A DNA stretch of 64,000 bases from Romanomermis culicivorax. Its lineage: Eukaryota > Nematoda > Enoplea > Mermithida > Mermithidae. The position numbers were made by a program, and so were the translations under genes. The stretch's first letter is position 1; each line of letters opens with the position of its first letter. Below the pieces are notes generated by a model, which was not told where the DNA came from, made no database searches, and saw only the letters and a list, made by a program, of their open reading frames with translations. Positions 23,580-33,951 of the stretch are shown here, in pieces. The DNA lies in NCBI GenBank assembly GCA_963922205.1, contig CAWUHX010000509.1, positions 1 to 64,000 on the forward strand. Direction: 5' to 3'.

Positions 23580-24476
23580 TCAGAGTTCATCAAATGCCGC
23601 TTGCTGAGGTTTGGACCACAGGAAGGTAACTTCCTTCCCTAGGAGCTTGGTCAGCGGCTCGCTGAGCCGGGCGCAACCAGGGATGAAAGGCCTATAATAA
23701 GATACAAGACCAAGAAAAGAATTGATGTCCTTGGCATTTTGTGGAATGGGTAGATCCTGGACAGCAGCCAATTTGACTTTATCCCGTTCTAGGCCATTCT
23801 GTGAGATACAGTAGTCTAGATATTCTACCCCAGAGTGCGAAAACTTGCACTTGCTCAGTCTGAGCTTCATTCCACCCTGACGGAGAAGCGTAAACACATC
23901 TGTCAGTCGCTCAAGCATCTGGGTGTGAGAGTTCCCGAACACCAAGATGTCATCAAGATAGGTCAAAGCTGAACGCCACTGCAATCCCGTGAGAAGCAGG
24001 TCCATGAGATGTTGAAACATCCCAGGGGCGTTGCAGAGACCAAAAGGCAGATAGTTGAACTCGTAGAGTCCAATAGGCGTGTTAAATGCCGTTTTCTCCT
24101 TGTCTGCCTCGGCAATAGGTATAGACCAATAGGCGTTAGCCTGATCAAGAGTAGTAAAGTATTTTATACCCTTGAATGTGTCCAGGATATCATCAATCCG
24201 TGGGAGAGGATAGACATCCTTTTTCATGACCTCGTTAAGACCACAAAAATCAACACACATCCAGTGTGACCCATTTTTCTTGCGCACCAGGATGGTATTA
24301 GTAGCCCAGGGGGAAGTACTAGGCTGGATAATACCTTTCTGCTGGAGCGCTTTGACTTCTTGTATGATGAGGTCCTTTTCCTTGGGCGCCGTGTGGTAAG
24401 GGAAATGGCAGACTGGGCGTGCTGATCTCATGGTGCACGAGGTCAGTGGAACCTGTGTCCTTCTAATCAATAGCAT
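23580..24476 (-). pseudogene. element 1 reverse transcriptase
   Basis: About 298 open codons of a Ty3/gypsy-type RT. In order: the fingers with SPWATNTILVRKKNG, VDFCGLNEV, YPLPRIDDIL; the palm with FTTLDQANAYW (first catalytic Asp), FGLCNAPGMFQ and the active-site YLDD; then thumb motifs KCKFSHSGVEYLD and INSFLGLVSYYRPFIP. All three catalytic Asp are present. It copies the element RNA into cDNA. The upstream linker frame is shifted relative to it near 24463-24476, so the domain is well preserved but not joined to an intact polyprotein. Confidence 0.93.
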
Positions 24477-24966
24477 AGAGGTCAGTGAATGCGGCCAGTA
24501 GATTGAGTAATGCTGTCTTGTCCTGTGAGGAAATATCAGGAGATATCACAGCATTTGCTTGGACCCACTTCTGGTCAAGAATGGTATCAGATTTGACTGC
24601 CGATCCCCGTGAGGAATCAGTGTGCATCTGCACATGACCGATGGTTGTGTGCGGGTAGAGAACCACTGAGGGTGTACTCAGGTTAACTACCTGTAGGGGT
24701 ATGCGACCATTAGTCACAGTGCTCACAGTACCAGCAAAATATACGCTGCGTTGTTGTCCCAAGAGGGGCTTATGGAAGAAAGCTACCTCGGGCACATCCA
24801 CATATAGTGAAGGTACAGGTGCAGTAAATTGTGTCAGCGAGTGAGGTTCAGGGACAATCAACTCCTGCAAGGGCAGCGCACCATGAGCAGAGTGGAGATT
24901 GTGGATGAGGCCCTCACACAGAACCCGAAGTTCCTTGAACTGGAGAAAGGATTTCTCCCAGTTCAA
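24463..24966 (-). pseudogene. element 1 protease-RT linker
   Basis: Same frame as the two protease frames upstream, separated from the nearer one by a single TGA. It encodes the region normally found between protease and RT in Ty3 polyproteins and corresponds to 40250-40740 of element 2 (shared order: a proline phrase before a Leu-Tyr phrase, then a beta-rich segment, then LLNLLAAFTDLYAID against LLRFLSKYPTLYV). Confidence 0.75.
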
Positions 24967-24984
24967 GCTGACACAATTGAACCA

Positions 24985-25530
24985 TCAGAGGAAGTTAGTC
25001 CCCAAGACTAGTTCAGCTGAACAATTCTCTTGAATTTGGACCTGAATCTGTTCAGAGACATCAGCCACTGTCATCGTGACATAGGCAGCACCTAGCAGTA
25101 GAATCAGAGACCCATTGGCTGCTATGGGGCAAGCTCTAGTCTCTGTGAGTACCAAGTCAGGTAACTGGACTGCCAACTTGTGATCCAGGAGTGAGAAAAC
25201 TGCTCCTGTATCAATCAGAGCTTTGGCTTCCACCCAATTGTTCAGGAGAACTCTGATATGAGGGGTCCTCATTTCAGTGGGGTAGAAAGCTGAGGCTACA
25301 TGACCTGGATCAGGTGTAGGGTCACCAAAACTCGACTCTGGTGTATTGGTTTGCTTCGGTATCAGCAAACAGGTGCCTCTGAGTAACCCTACCAGAGCAT
25401 AACCAACGGATGATTCTGGATTGGTCCGAGGAGTGGGATGAACCTGAACAGTAAGTACATGATCCGATCGCTCTCCTGAGCTCTGAGTAGCGCCTAAGGA
25501 TTCGACTTCTGTGTCAGAGAGTGGGGGCAC
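24985..25530 (-). pseudogene. element 1 second retropepsin-like protease
   Basis: Aspartic protease domain with active-site ALIDTGAVFSLLD, flap-region strands, and the C-terminal LVLGTNFL that matches the ILGxxFL signature of retroviral proteases. An acidic, Ser/Thr-rich lead (PPLSDTEVESLG) precedes it. It is in the same frame as the first protease 25579-26478 and separated from it by one TGA at 25579-25581. It corresponds to the single protease of element 2 (LIDTGAMYSLID). It would cleave Gag-Pol as a dimer. Confidence 0.85.
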
Positions 25531-25578
25531 TTCTAGTACAGGGGATGCAGGTGCATCTGAATCACTAGGCTCGCGGAA

Positions 25579-26478
25579 TCAACTTTTCCCTAGTGTAACC
25601 GGAGTATTTCCAGGTGGGGATCGAGGGCAGGTTGACCCGGACCTGGCCATTAAATGAGGACTGGCCCATCTAGAAGAGGTCCGACTACCTCTGGTCGACC
25701 CACATGATGAGGCGACAGAGGAAGCCCGCGAGGGTGGCCGAGAAATGGACGAAGTCCTTGATCTGGATCGAGACCCGGACCTGTGGGAGGCCCTTGATAG
25801 TGAATGTGTGTTCTCCCACGAGGGTTCGACCTGATCAATCTCAGCCGCTGTCAAGAGAAGTGGCATTTCTACCGCATTCAACGGACAGACATATTGTTGG
25901 TAATCAAATGTGATATTCTGAAATTGTTCTAGAAAGTCCAATCCCAGAATCAGGTCGACCAGTGCCCAGAAAGGAGACATAGTCTTACACACATGGAGAT
26001 GCATATCCACTCTCGTGTGTGGCTGACAGGTTCCAGGCAACATGATCTCATACAGTCCCGATAGGAGAGTATGGACGGCTTTCCCATTGATACTCATCAA
26101 TGGGTTAAAGTCATGCTGTTGCTGGAAAGTTATCGCCACTTTCGGACTTTCTTTAATCAAGGCCTTGTGGAGCGGTTGACTAATGATGGTCCGTGGACAA
26201 CCAGTGTCAAGGAAAGCCCGAGTTCCCTTGGCATCAACCAGCACAACAAAACACGCAGTGATTCTGTCTAACTGAGTCGGCACATCGTTCTGCACGTAAT
26301 GAAAACTGACCCAACATTGAACTTTCTGGAGGAGGTTCAACAGAGAGTATTGGCTAATAAACCAGATCTGTCTTTTGCGCAGGCGGTAGCTGAGATAATA
26401 GGAGAACCCAACATAGATGAGATATACTGTACCCGCCAGCATTGCCAGGGTAATGAGGGTGTTAAAGATCAACTGCAC
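25579..26478 (-). pseudogene. element 1 transmembrane segment fused to first protease, with Ser-Arg tail
   Basis: A 299-codon open frame. Residues about 3-30 form a hydrophobic membrane segment followed by RLRKRQ, a basic stop-transfer. Residues about 85-190 form a complete retropepsin: AFLDTGCPRTIIS active site and LILGLDFLEQF near its end. Residues about 230-280 are dense in Ser and Arg (SGSRSRSRTSS type). The membrane segment is placed like the anchor of the envelope-like protein encoded immediately upstream in another frame, and the same arrangement is found in element 2. If translated as it stands, the protease would lie on the cytoplasmic side. A single TGA ends the frame before the second protease. 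Confidence 0.8.
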
Positions 26479-26486
26479 CAGTCCAC

Positions 26487-27674
26487 TCAGAAGAGACAGG
26501 TCAGACCCCCGAGTCTTCTGAGTGGAAGAGACAGGTCAGACTGCTGATACTGCCAAGTCAGATCAAGGTAGCATTGAGCGTGGGAGCAAAGCTCAAGCAA
26601 CATGAAGCAAAAATTGTTAATCTCCGACTCCTTGATCTGCTGAGCCAGATAGTTCAGTTTGGCATTGACAGGATCCGAATGTGAGTCCTTTGCCAATCTG
26701 AACAAATGTTGGGTCAAATTGAATCTTCCGTGGATGGGTAGAAGAAGACCCTGATCCGTCCGCACTGTGTTTAACCCAAGGTCGGGACACAACTGGAAGA
26801 GGCGAGAGTTTCCCAGAATCTTCAAGGCAACTTGCAAATCATCGATAATGATATGGTTCCCTGACACAGAGGCAGTGTAATTGCCCTGGGGATGATAATG
26901 ACACTGTGCTGTAAAGTTTGTTGCAGGCCAAACGATTACCCCGTCCAGAGTAGTGCATTGACTTGCAGTGGGACTGCATCCACCTACATCTCCTAAGGTA
27001 CTTAGAGCTGTAGTGCCATCCCACGAAGCGACCTGTCCTTCCTCGATGAAGAAGTTAGTCACCCTCTTGCAGATGTCACTGCAGCACCATGAGTACATCA
27101 CGTCCAGCATTTGGTTTGTGCTATAAAAGCCAGGGCGTATTTCCACAAGCATTTGTAAACCAAACACCTTCATGCGATGTGCTAGCGTACAAGCCGGAGG
27201 TGCTAGATGCTGAGTGGTAATGACATCTGCAGTAATGCCCCTAGATTTGAAAAAACCAGTGTTGGTGCACACTTTACAGTTTCCCAAAGTGCACTTCCAC
27301 GCTACAGTAGTGATTGGATCAGAAGGAAAATACACTGTAACATTCATGCACCGGGGACTCCATGAAGATTTTGGTGGCTTGCATTCAACTTTTTGAGGTA
27401 GCTCAAGTGGATGACTGCTTCTTGAAAGACCACAAAATTGGTACTGAGTAGCATGTATTGCAGAGCTCATTCCTAAGAACAGTAGTGTCACGAAGGCCCA
27501 ATTTACTATGTACAAGCTATTTACAAATGGTGCTCGTAAATATACACCAATATGTACAGTGTCCGCCCATCGGGCGGGTTCATTCTTCGCCGTCGTCATC
27601 AGACAATATCGGTTCCTCCTCAGGGAAGTCGATGACCAAGCCTCCGAACAGGTGGACTTAGCAAAGAACGCCAA
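26487..27674 (-). pseudogene. element 1 envelope-like secreted glycoprotein
   Basis: A long open frame between gag and protease. A likely start ATG is at 27599-27597, overlapping the end of the upstream frame by 20 bases. A signal peptide (NWAFVTLLFLG, cleavage near SAIHA) is followed by a Cys-rich ectodomain with many Cys and several N-glycosylation sites. Motifs shared with element 2 include VCTNTGFF and GQVASW. The frame ends just after a CHAQCYLDL-like phrase, so roughly 180 residues that follow in element 2 are missing; a direct repeat GAAGAGACAGGTCAGAC flanks the break (26489-26541). The overall pattern looks like a viral fusion glycoprotein. Similarity to chuvirus-type glycoproteins is my suspicion only; a profile search is needed. 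Confidence 0.7.
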
Positions 27675-28408
27675 TCTTCAGGGACCACGGTGCAGTTGCC
27701 GTCGGGAATAGTGATGCCTCGATGACGCTGACGTCATCGTTGACAGTGCCCAACATCTCTCCAAAGGCGTTGGCGACCATGGGCGGCGGTTTGGCGGCGG
27801 CCACTGGTTGCTGCTAGGCAATCCCCGCCAGTGTTTGGGCTCCTGTCGTCGTCGTTGACAGTAACGCCGCAAAAACTGCTGTGGGCTGCGCGTTGCGACT
27901 CGCTTGTTCTACAGCGCGGCAGACGGCGTCCACTGCCAGCAATGATGGTTCAGCGTCCAACAGGATCTTGTCCACCGGGGTGGCACGAATAGTTTCGTCC
28001 GCGATAAACTCGAGCGCTCATCGAACAATGTTGGCCCCAATATCCACAGCGCCGCTGGCACCGATAGCACCATGTCAGCAGCCGTAAGCGCCTCAGCCTT
28101 GAACGGCTCGTTGAGTAGTGCCCATGGGAGGTGCCGATACTTTTAGGCCAAATCCGTTGACCAAACAGCCTGCATCGCGTCGGTGACAGATGAGGAATCT
28201 GTAAATGAGAAATCATTAAAGCTGGTGACTTATAAGGATATCTGATTTTCGGACCTGAAATGTCAGAAAAAGAAGGTAGTATACCTAGCAGATTCATCGA
28301 TTACAATTGACCGACGACCTCCAATGCGGAGTCTGTGGGAATTCTGGGTGGCGGTCCTTGGGCAATAAAATGGGCTGGAGGCACCAGTGTACCTTCTGTT
28401 GGTTGATA
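27580..28408 (-). pseudogene. element 1 Pro/Ala-rich linker after gag
   Basis: Between the nucleocapsid region and the envelope-like frame lies about 800 bases with coding-like but broken frames: an Ala-rich stretch around 27680-27960 and an acidic end (FPEEEPILSDDDGEE) that stops at 27582-27580, inside the first codons of the envelope-like frame. Similar Pro-rich sequence occupies the same place in element 2 (37560-38059). It might be the C-terminus of Gag. No enzyme motif is visible. Confidence 0.5.
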
Positions 28409-30097
28409 CTACGCGACCACGCTGACATCGCCAGTCATTTTCGGCGTCATTGAGGGGTTTACGCTGACCATAATTGCGTATTTCCGCGGTGGCGGCGGCA
28501 AGGCCGACAACTGAGTGGGTGCCGAAACCACTGCGGCTGCTGAAAACCCATTACTGATTACACAGACAGGATAACACAATTGTGAATGATCCGCCAGGTG
28601 TTCAGCCAGAACTTCATCATCCAGATCAAACATATCTGGGTGAGGAAGACCGTCGGCAGCCCCTATGGCATTATTTTGCTGCGGGGTTGGCTGATATTGG
28701 TTCCCTGTCCCACAAGGAGGTGGATTAGCATATCGCCGAAAATTCCCACTTGCCCCCTGAGGAGAGTAACCAGAATTACCAAAGTTAGTCTCACCAGGCA
28801 TTGTCCGAGTCCGATGTGGGCAGGCAGTGGCCCTGTGCACTCCTATTTGTCCGCAGTGCAGACAGGGTCTGTCGCATTAGTCAGTCGGGTGCACCCTTGT
28901 TCGACAAAAATAGCAACAGCCGGCACCAGTGGCGGTGGTGTTGCTGGGGCTGACGCTGTCGGGATGTTGGGCCCAGCAACTAGCATCGTTGTGGGTACAG
29001 CGTCCATGGTAGGAGCACATCTGTAAATGTGCCCCTGAGGGGCGATCACCAGCATTTTGGACGCGCACTGACAGCATCGTTGACCGCATCAGATTTCTCT
29101 GAGGCTGTGCTGTTTGCTGAGCTGTGAGTCGCGCAACATGAGCTATAAGCCGGGCCATCTCCGATTGTAAACGTCAAATCTCGTCAGACAGCTTTGCTGA
29201 CAGACGTTGAGCGGTGCCCGTTTGATTCGACATTGACCTGACGTTGTCAGGGGTCCTTTGTTCTGAAGAGAAAACATCATTAGATGGGGCAGTATACCTA
29301 ATATCATCCCGAAAAATCTGTGATTCTGCATAACAAACTGCTTTGAGAGTCTCTTCAAGAGTTGTAAACTCCCTGAACTTGATACTATCTCGAAGGACTG
29401 GTTTCAATCCTCGCAGAAAGATAGGTTTTATAATTGAATCCCTAACATCAGTCGCGAGATCTGGATAAGCCACCCTCGACAGTCTCTTAAGGTGCTCAAG
29501 GTAGACTATCGCAGACTCAGTTGGCTTCTGCAGATGATCTTGGATCAACTGCTGATGCAGATCTGAGTCACGCCCTACCGGAAAGTCTTTCCTCGGAAAA
29601 GCCATGAACTCTTCGTAGTGGGTAGGCTGTGGAGTACCACTGCTGAAGTCCCGGTAGGATGCAAGAGCAGGACCTGTTAGGCAAGACTCTAGAAACGCGA
29701 TTTTATATGCATGATCTGTTTCTGTTACGCCTTGAAGTGTAAAGAAACGGGTCAAGTTGAATATAGAATCCATTATAGACTCACCAAAAGTGCCCGAAAA
29801 GGCAGGAGGGGCCATGAAGCTGGACACAGGAGGGTGCCTCCTGCCATTCATAGCCTCCAGCTTTTGGTTGAGCGGTCCAAGGGCATTCTCAAATGCAGCT
29901 TGGACCTTATTCTTACTCTGTGAAGGTAGATCAATTTCTGACTTCATAGTTGAGGGTTCGTCTTCCTGTAAGGCAGCTAAGACTGATAATTGTGCCTGTG
30001 AAGCTATTCGATCAAACAGAATAGAGATAGGCTCACTGGTCTTTTTAAAACTAGGACTGAGACGGCAGGAACATCTAGGTGTCTCTATTTTGTGCAA
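28409..30097 (-). pseudogene. element 1 Gag (capsid and zinc knuckles)
   Basis: One reading frame with only two stops (TGA at 29174-29176, TAA at 28877-28879) codes for a Ty3-type Gag. Residues about 95-260 resemble a capsid (FSGTFGESIMDSIFNLTRFF, ALASYRDF, RDSDLHQQLIQ, YLEHLKRLSRVAYPD). The following part has a His/Cys phrase (CSYHGRCTHNDASC), then a zinc knuckle CYFCRTRVH interrupted by the TAA, then CLHCGQIGVH...C. The frame continues into a Pro/Gln-rich tail with DLDDEVLAEHLAD. Gag packages the RNA and builds the particle. The stop at 29174 could have come from CGA by methyl-CpG decay (inference). Confidence 0.88.
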
Positions 30098-33000
30098 ATG
30101 AGGTAAGTATTACTCTTGTGGTCTCGCAACGAAGAGGCGCGGGAATTACGAGATCGTTTACGCGATGGCGTTTTTGATGCTTTAACGCTTGTTCTTTACA
30201 ATAACTAGCGACCACTCGACGATGGGGCTAGAAAAGAACAAGGTTTTAGCCCTCAGAACGTCCAGAGAGATAGGCTAACTCAGAAGGGAATTTATTTGGT
30301 TGCCTATGTACTTGGAGAGGGGGTAACCCATCTGTAAAGAGAGGGAAATTATAGGTCCCAAATTTTAGTGAAGAACGATGGGGCTAGACCCAATTATTTT
30401 AAACCAAAAGTGAAAAAATTTTGAATGAAATGGTGGTTTCCCAACGGAAAAGAAGGATGACGTAAGGACTCGTGTACGGATAAACCCACCAAAAAGGGAA
30501 TTTTATTTGGAAGTTAAGTCCGTTGTGCTAGTTTACAAAACCTTGGATATGGGAGAGCTCCTAACCGGCAAAGTCCTACTTACCAGGAGTAGCGCCTGAA
30601 GTAGCTTAGGAATTAATAAGTAAAGGAGGACAACTTGAAGTAAACTTAGTGGGTGTAAATAGATAGGGACAAAATTAGTTTACACACCAGACTATGCAAA
30701 GGAGATGCACTATTATGCAATCAGCCTCACTCACTAGGAGCAGTTGCGATCTCTGAAAAGTGTTATGACTAGACAGGAGGTTCCCAAGGGGACGACATTC
30801 GCATGTATTCTACAACCCTGCCCAAAATGGGAATGCGGGTTTTGAACAGAACGGGAGCTCTCCAGGAGCATTATATACAGCTGGTGGCCGGGATTCCAAT
30901 CACTGAGATGAAGTGAGGTTTGCTCGGTCACCAGTTGGAGGCAAGAGCACCAGGTACCAAGGTGCTATTCTGACACACTCAGTCAGTTAATGGGTGGCAT
31001 GGGGGTCCTTGGCCCAGCTGTGCCTAATGGGAGAAGGGGATATGCAGGCTTCCTCCTATGATTCGAGGCGGGGCTCGAAGCATCTTGAGATCAGGGGTAC
31101 AGTCTGTCTCGATTAAATGAGTGTAAAGTGAGGAGCTAAGGTGGACTCAGTTGTAATGTGTTTAGGTGGACTCGAACACCTTCCCTTAGGGGGACTAGGA
31201 GTATTATGCTATATGGACAACCAACGGAGGCGGACTCAGGATTAAGGGCCACTCTAGCGGGGACATTATTAGGCCAGCTAACGAAGGCGTTTGAGTGTAA
31301 AGAATGATTACAGAGGGGCCTTTTACACTTTAGGCCCAACTGGTGGCTGTGCCGTAATTCCTGAGGAATTATTCCGGTGGGGACACTAAAGAAGATCATA
31401 GATGAGAAAGAAATGCGAGAATTTAGATAAGAAATTTACAGGGAGGTTGTCAACCCTTGCAGTTGTTAGACACAGGCAGTACTGACTGCAAATGCCTAAC
31501 AGTTGCGTAAGTTGAACAACCGATTTAGCTGAGGCTGAGTGTAACCTGTTCAAACCTGCAGTTAAAGCTTTGAAGGTAGTCACATGCTGATCAATCAGTG
31601 CCGCTACCTGGGCGGACAACCTGATCAGTATCATGGATGGAGTGCATCTCAGGATGAGTGAGCATGTCAACTGATGTTTCCCAGGCATCAGTGACACACA
31701 GACACAACCCTTGGACAAGAGCAGTAGGTGAAAGGGTCATATTCCAGCAGTCACCTATGACTCAAGTAGCATTTGTAAACCCACAGTAACCTGGTGCTGA
31801 CGTCAAAAGATGTGATATACACCACCACACACTCGGTGCTGACCTCAGGTGACTGGGATGTAAGTGGCATAGTCTCATATTGCAGTATGTACACCAAAGG
31901 TAAGAGCCTACGGCCACAGACCCCTTACGGCAACACAGAGCATTGCCATTGCTGATGCCAGAATAGGACTGTAAAGTCTCAATTCCGATACTGCAATATA
32001 AACATTATCATTGCGGACATCAGTAGGTAGGGCCCTAAGGCCAGCAACCCTGCTATGGCAACACGGAGCATCACTGTTGCTGACATTAAAAGGTAATAAC
32101 TGAGTTTCAGTTATCCTACAACAATGATATGAGATGCAGTTGTTGCAGATGCCAGATGTGTGGTTTGTAAGGCCTCACATCTCCGAACAACAACATGTAG
32201 CATTGTTGTTGCTGACATCAAAGACTGAAACTGGTCTAACCGACCAGTCCTAGTGCAACAACACGAACCTCTGCTGTTGCAGGCGTCAGAGAGACAGTGC
32301 CGTATGATCACCATCCTGCAATAACAACATGTCAGGTTGCCATTGCTGACGTCAGAGGTGGAGCCAGAGGGCCACCCACGCCTTAAAGCAACAGCAAGGG
32401 ATGCAGCTGTTGCAGATGCAGGGGGAGGATACAGAGAACCAGCAACCCCTTAATGGCTACATGATATGCAGCCATTGCTGACGTCAGAGGCATGACCCAG
32501 CTAGTCAAGCCTCGGTGCAACAGCAGCATGTGAGGTAGTTGCGGACGTCAGAGGTAGGGTCCCTAAGACACATCACCTCATAACAACAACACTGTAAACT
32601 GTTGTTGCTGACGTCAGTGGTCCGGATCGGTAAGATCATCACCATGTGCAATTACCTAAAGAGAGCGAAGAAGACCATACAGTAGGTGAAAAATAATAAT
32701 AATGACCTACTGAAGGTTCGCCAACTATGACGTATGTGTGACTGGTAAAAGAAATTTTTTTTTTCAGTTGAGAATGTTTGATTTAGTAGAAAGGAAAAGG
32801 ATGAAATTTTAATTTGTTTGTTTAGAAAGAAGAGAAAGTAGGTTATGAGTTTTTATTTGATTTGATTTTTGAGATGAGAAAATTTAGTGGGTGAAAAAAA
32901 GTTATTATAATTGGTGTCACACATTACGTATAGATGACGGAGAAAATAAAAAAAAGAGTAAATAAAATAGAATTTGAGGCTGAAGAGATAAGCAATGTGA

Positions 33001-33931
33001 TCTGCTAAGTACGGTGTTATATGTGTCAACAATATGATTTGGCTTGTTTGGCCGTAAAATGTGCAACTTGGCTAGTGCCCAGTGAAGATAAGAAAAGTTT
33101 TGAAAAAGTGTGTTGACACAAATACCAGACACAGATAAAAAATCACGACCACACTTGACATCCAGAATCAAGAGTGGAAGGAGTACTGTATCTCGTGATC
33201 AGAGACCCTGAAACCCTCAGGGGCTGTAAAACCTCATGGGCTGTGATACTCAAGTACCCATACCCAAGTATACTGTAGTCAGAGTACATGCAAATCGCAG
33301 TCATACTGTAACCAAATAGCCATACTGCGGTACAGTAACCTACTAGATCACAAGCAGTGAAGGGAGGCCCCAATTTTAAAGAAAATGGAAAAAAACATAA
33401 AAGAAGAAAGCTCAGAGGAGATTTAGGCAGAATACTCTATTCAAACTCGACTCTGGGAAATTGTGACTCTTGGGGATTGACTCTGGGGGAAAACCTAACA
33501 CCAGGGGATTTATTAAAGCTTACAGGCAGTACAACACGCATAAGGCGATAAATTACCCACAAGAATCATCAATTTGATCACTTGTTGGGTCTAATCCCGA
33601 CTTACAGTAATAAAACTCTGCTCAAACACGGTGCTGTTTGAGTTGGTGACAAAACTTGAACATAAGGGCCATTTCGGACCTAAGGAGCAGTGTACTTGCT
33701 TAAGGGACTTACAAGACTTACAAGAAGGCAAAAGATCATCCTAAGGGTCAGTAGTCCTACTCAGAATGCGAATTAGCTGACCTGAGAGAGGTTTCCCCAT
33801 TCAAGTGGCTATTCTCATGATTTGAGAGAGGTTTCCCCACTCAAACCAAAAGTTTACCAAATTGAAAGAGGTATCTCCACTCGAAAGGGTAAAAGGTTCG
33901 TTCCTAAGGACTGTGAAGCCAGACTTAAAGG
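30098..33931 (-). other. element 1 long untranslated leader
   Basis: 3.8 kb between the primer site and gag without a credible gene. Most LTR elements have leaders of a few hundred bases. It includes the hairpin array at 31940-32650, three copies of a GAGAGAGGTTTCCCC-type phrase at 33780-33880, and otherwise unique-looking sequence. Such leaders can carry packaging, translation or enhancer functions, but nothing here proves which. Confidence 0.7.
31940..32650. repeat. array of about eleven 66-bp hairpin units with CRE-like cores
   Basis: The word TTGC followed by TGACGTCA or a variant recurs at 31949, 32011, 32077, 32143, 32209, 32277, 32343, 32410, 32475, 32539 and 32605, giving spacings of 62-68 bases. 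Just before each lies an inverted repeat ending in that TTGC: for example GGCAA/TTGCC, GCAAC/GTTGC, CAACAA/TTGTTG, GCAACAGC/GCTGTTGC, ATGGCT/AGCCAT, AACAACA/TGTTGTT. The arms differ between units but stay complementary. Sequence between units is poorly conserved. Two weaker GGTGCTGAC units lie at 31793 and 31835. On the element strand the hairpins would be in the RNA leader. Confidence 0.85.
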
Positions 33932-33951
33932 TCGATTTTCCAGCCTCGCCA
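33932..33951 (-). other. element 1 primer binding site
   Basis: Directly after the 5' LTR, on the element strand, the sequence begins TGGCGAGGCTGG. TGG at this place pairs with the CCA end of a tRNA and the preceding bases look like a tRNA T-arm on the opposite strand (GTCGATTTTCC). The tRNA was not identified. Confidence 0.65.

Noticed and set aside
25579-25581. TGA between the two proteases as a programmed readthrough or recoded codon
   Set aside because: The element has many other stops, and a CGA to TGA change in a methylated genome explains it more simply. Left open only if other copies keep TGA here.
31940-32650. The 66-bp array as a CRISPR array
   Set aside because: Units are imperfect, the conserved part is an inverted repeat with varying arms, no cas genes are near, and the surroundings are clearly eukaryotic.
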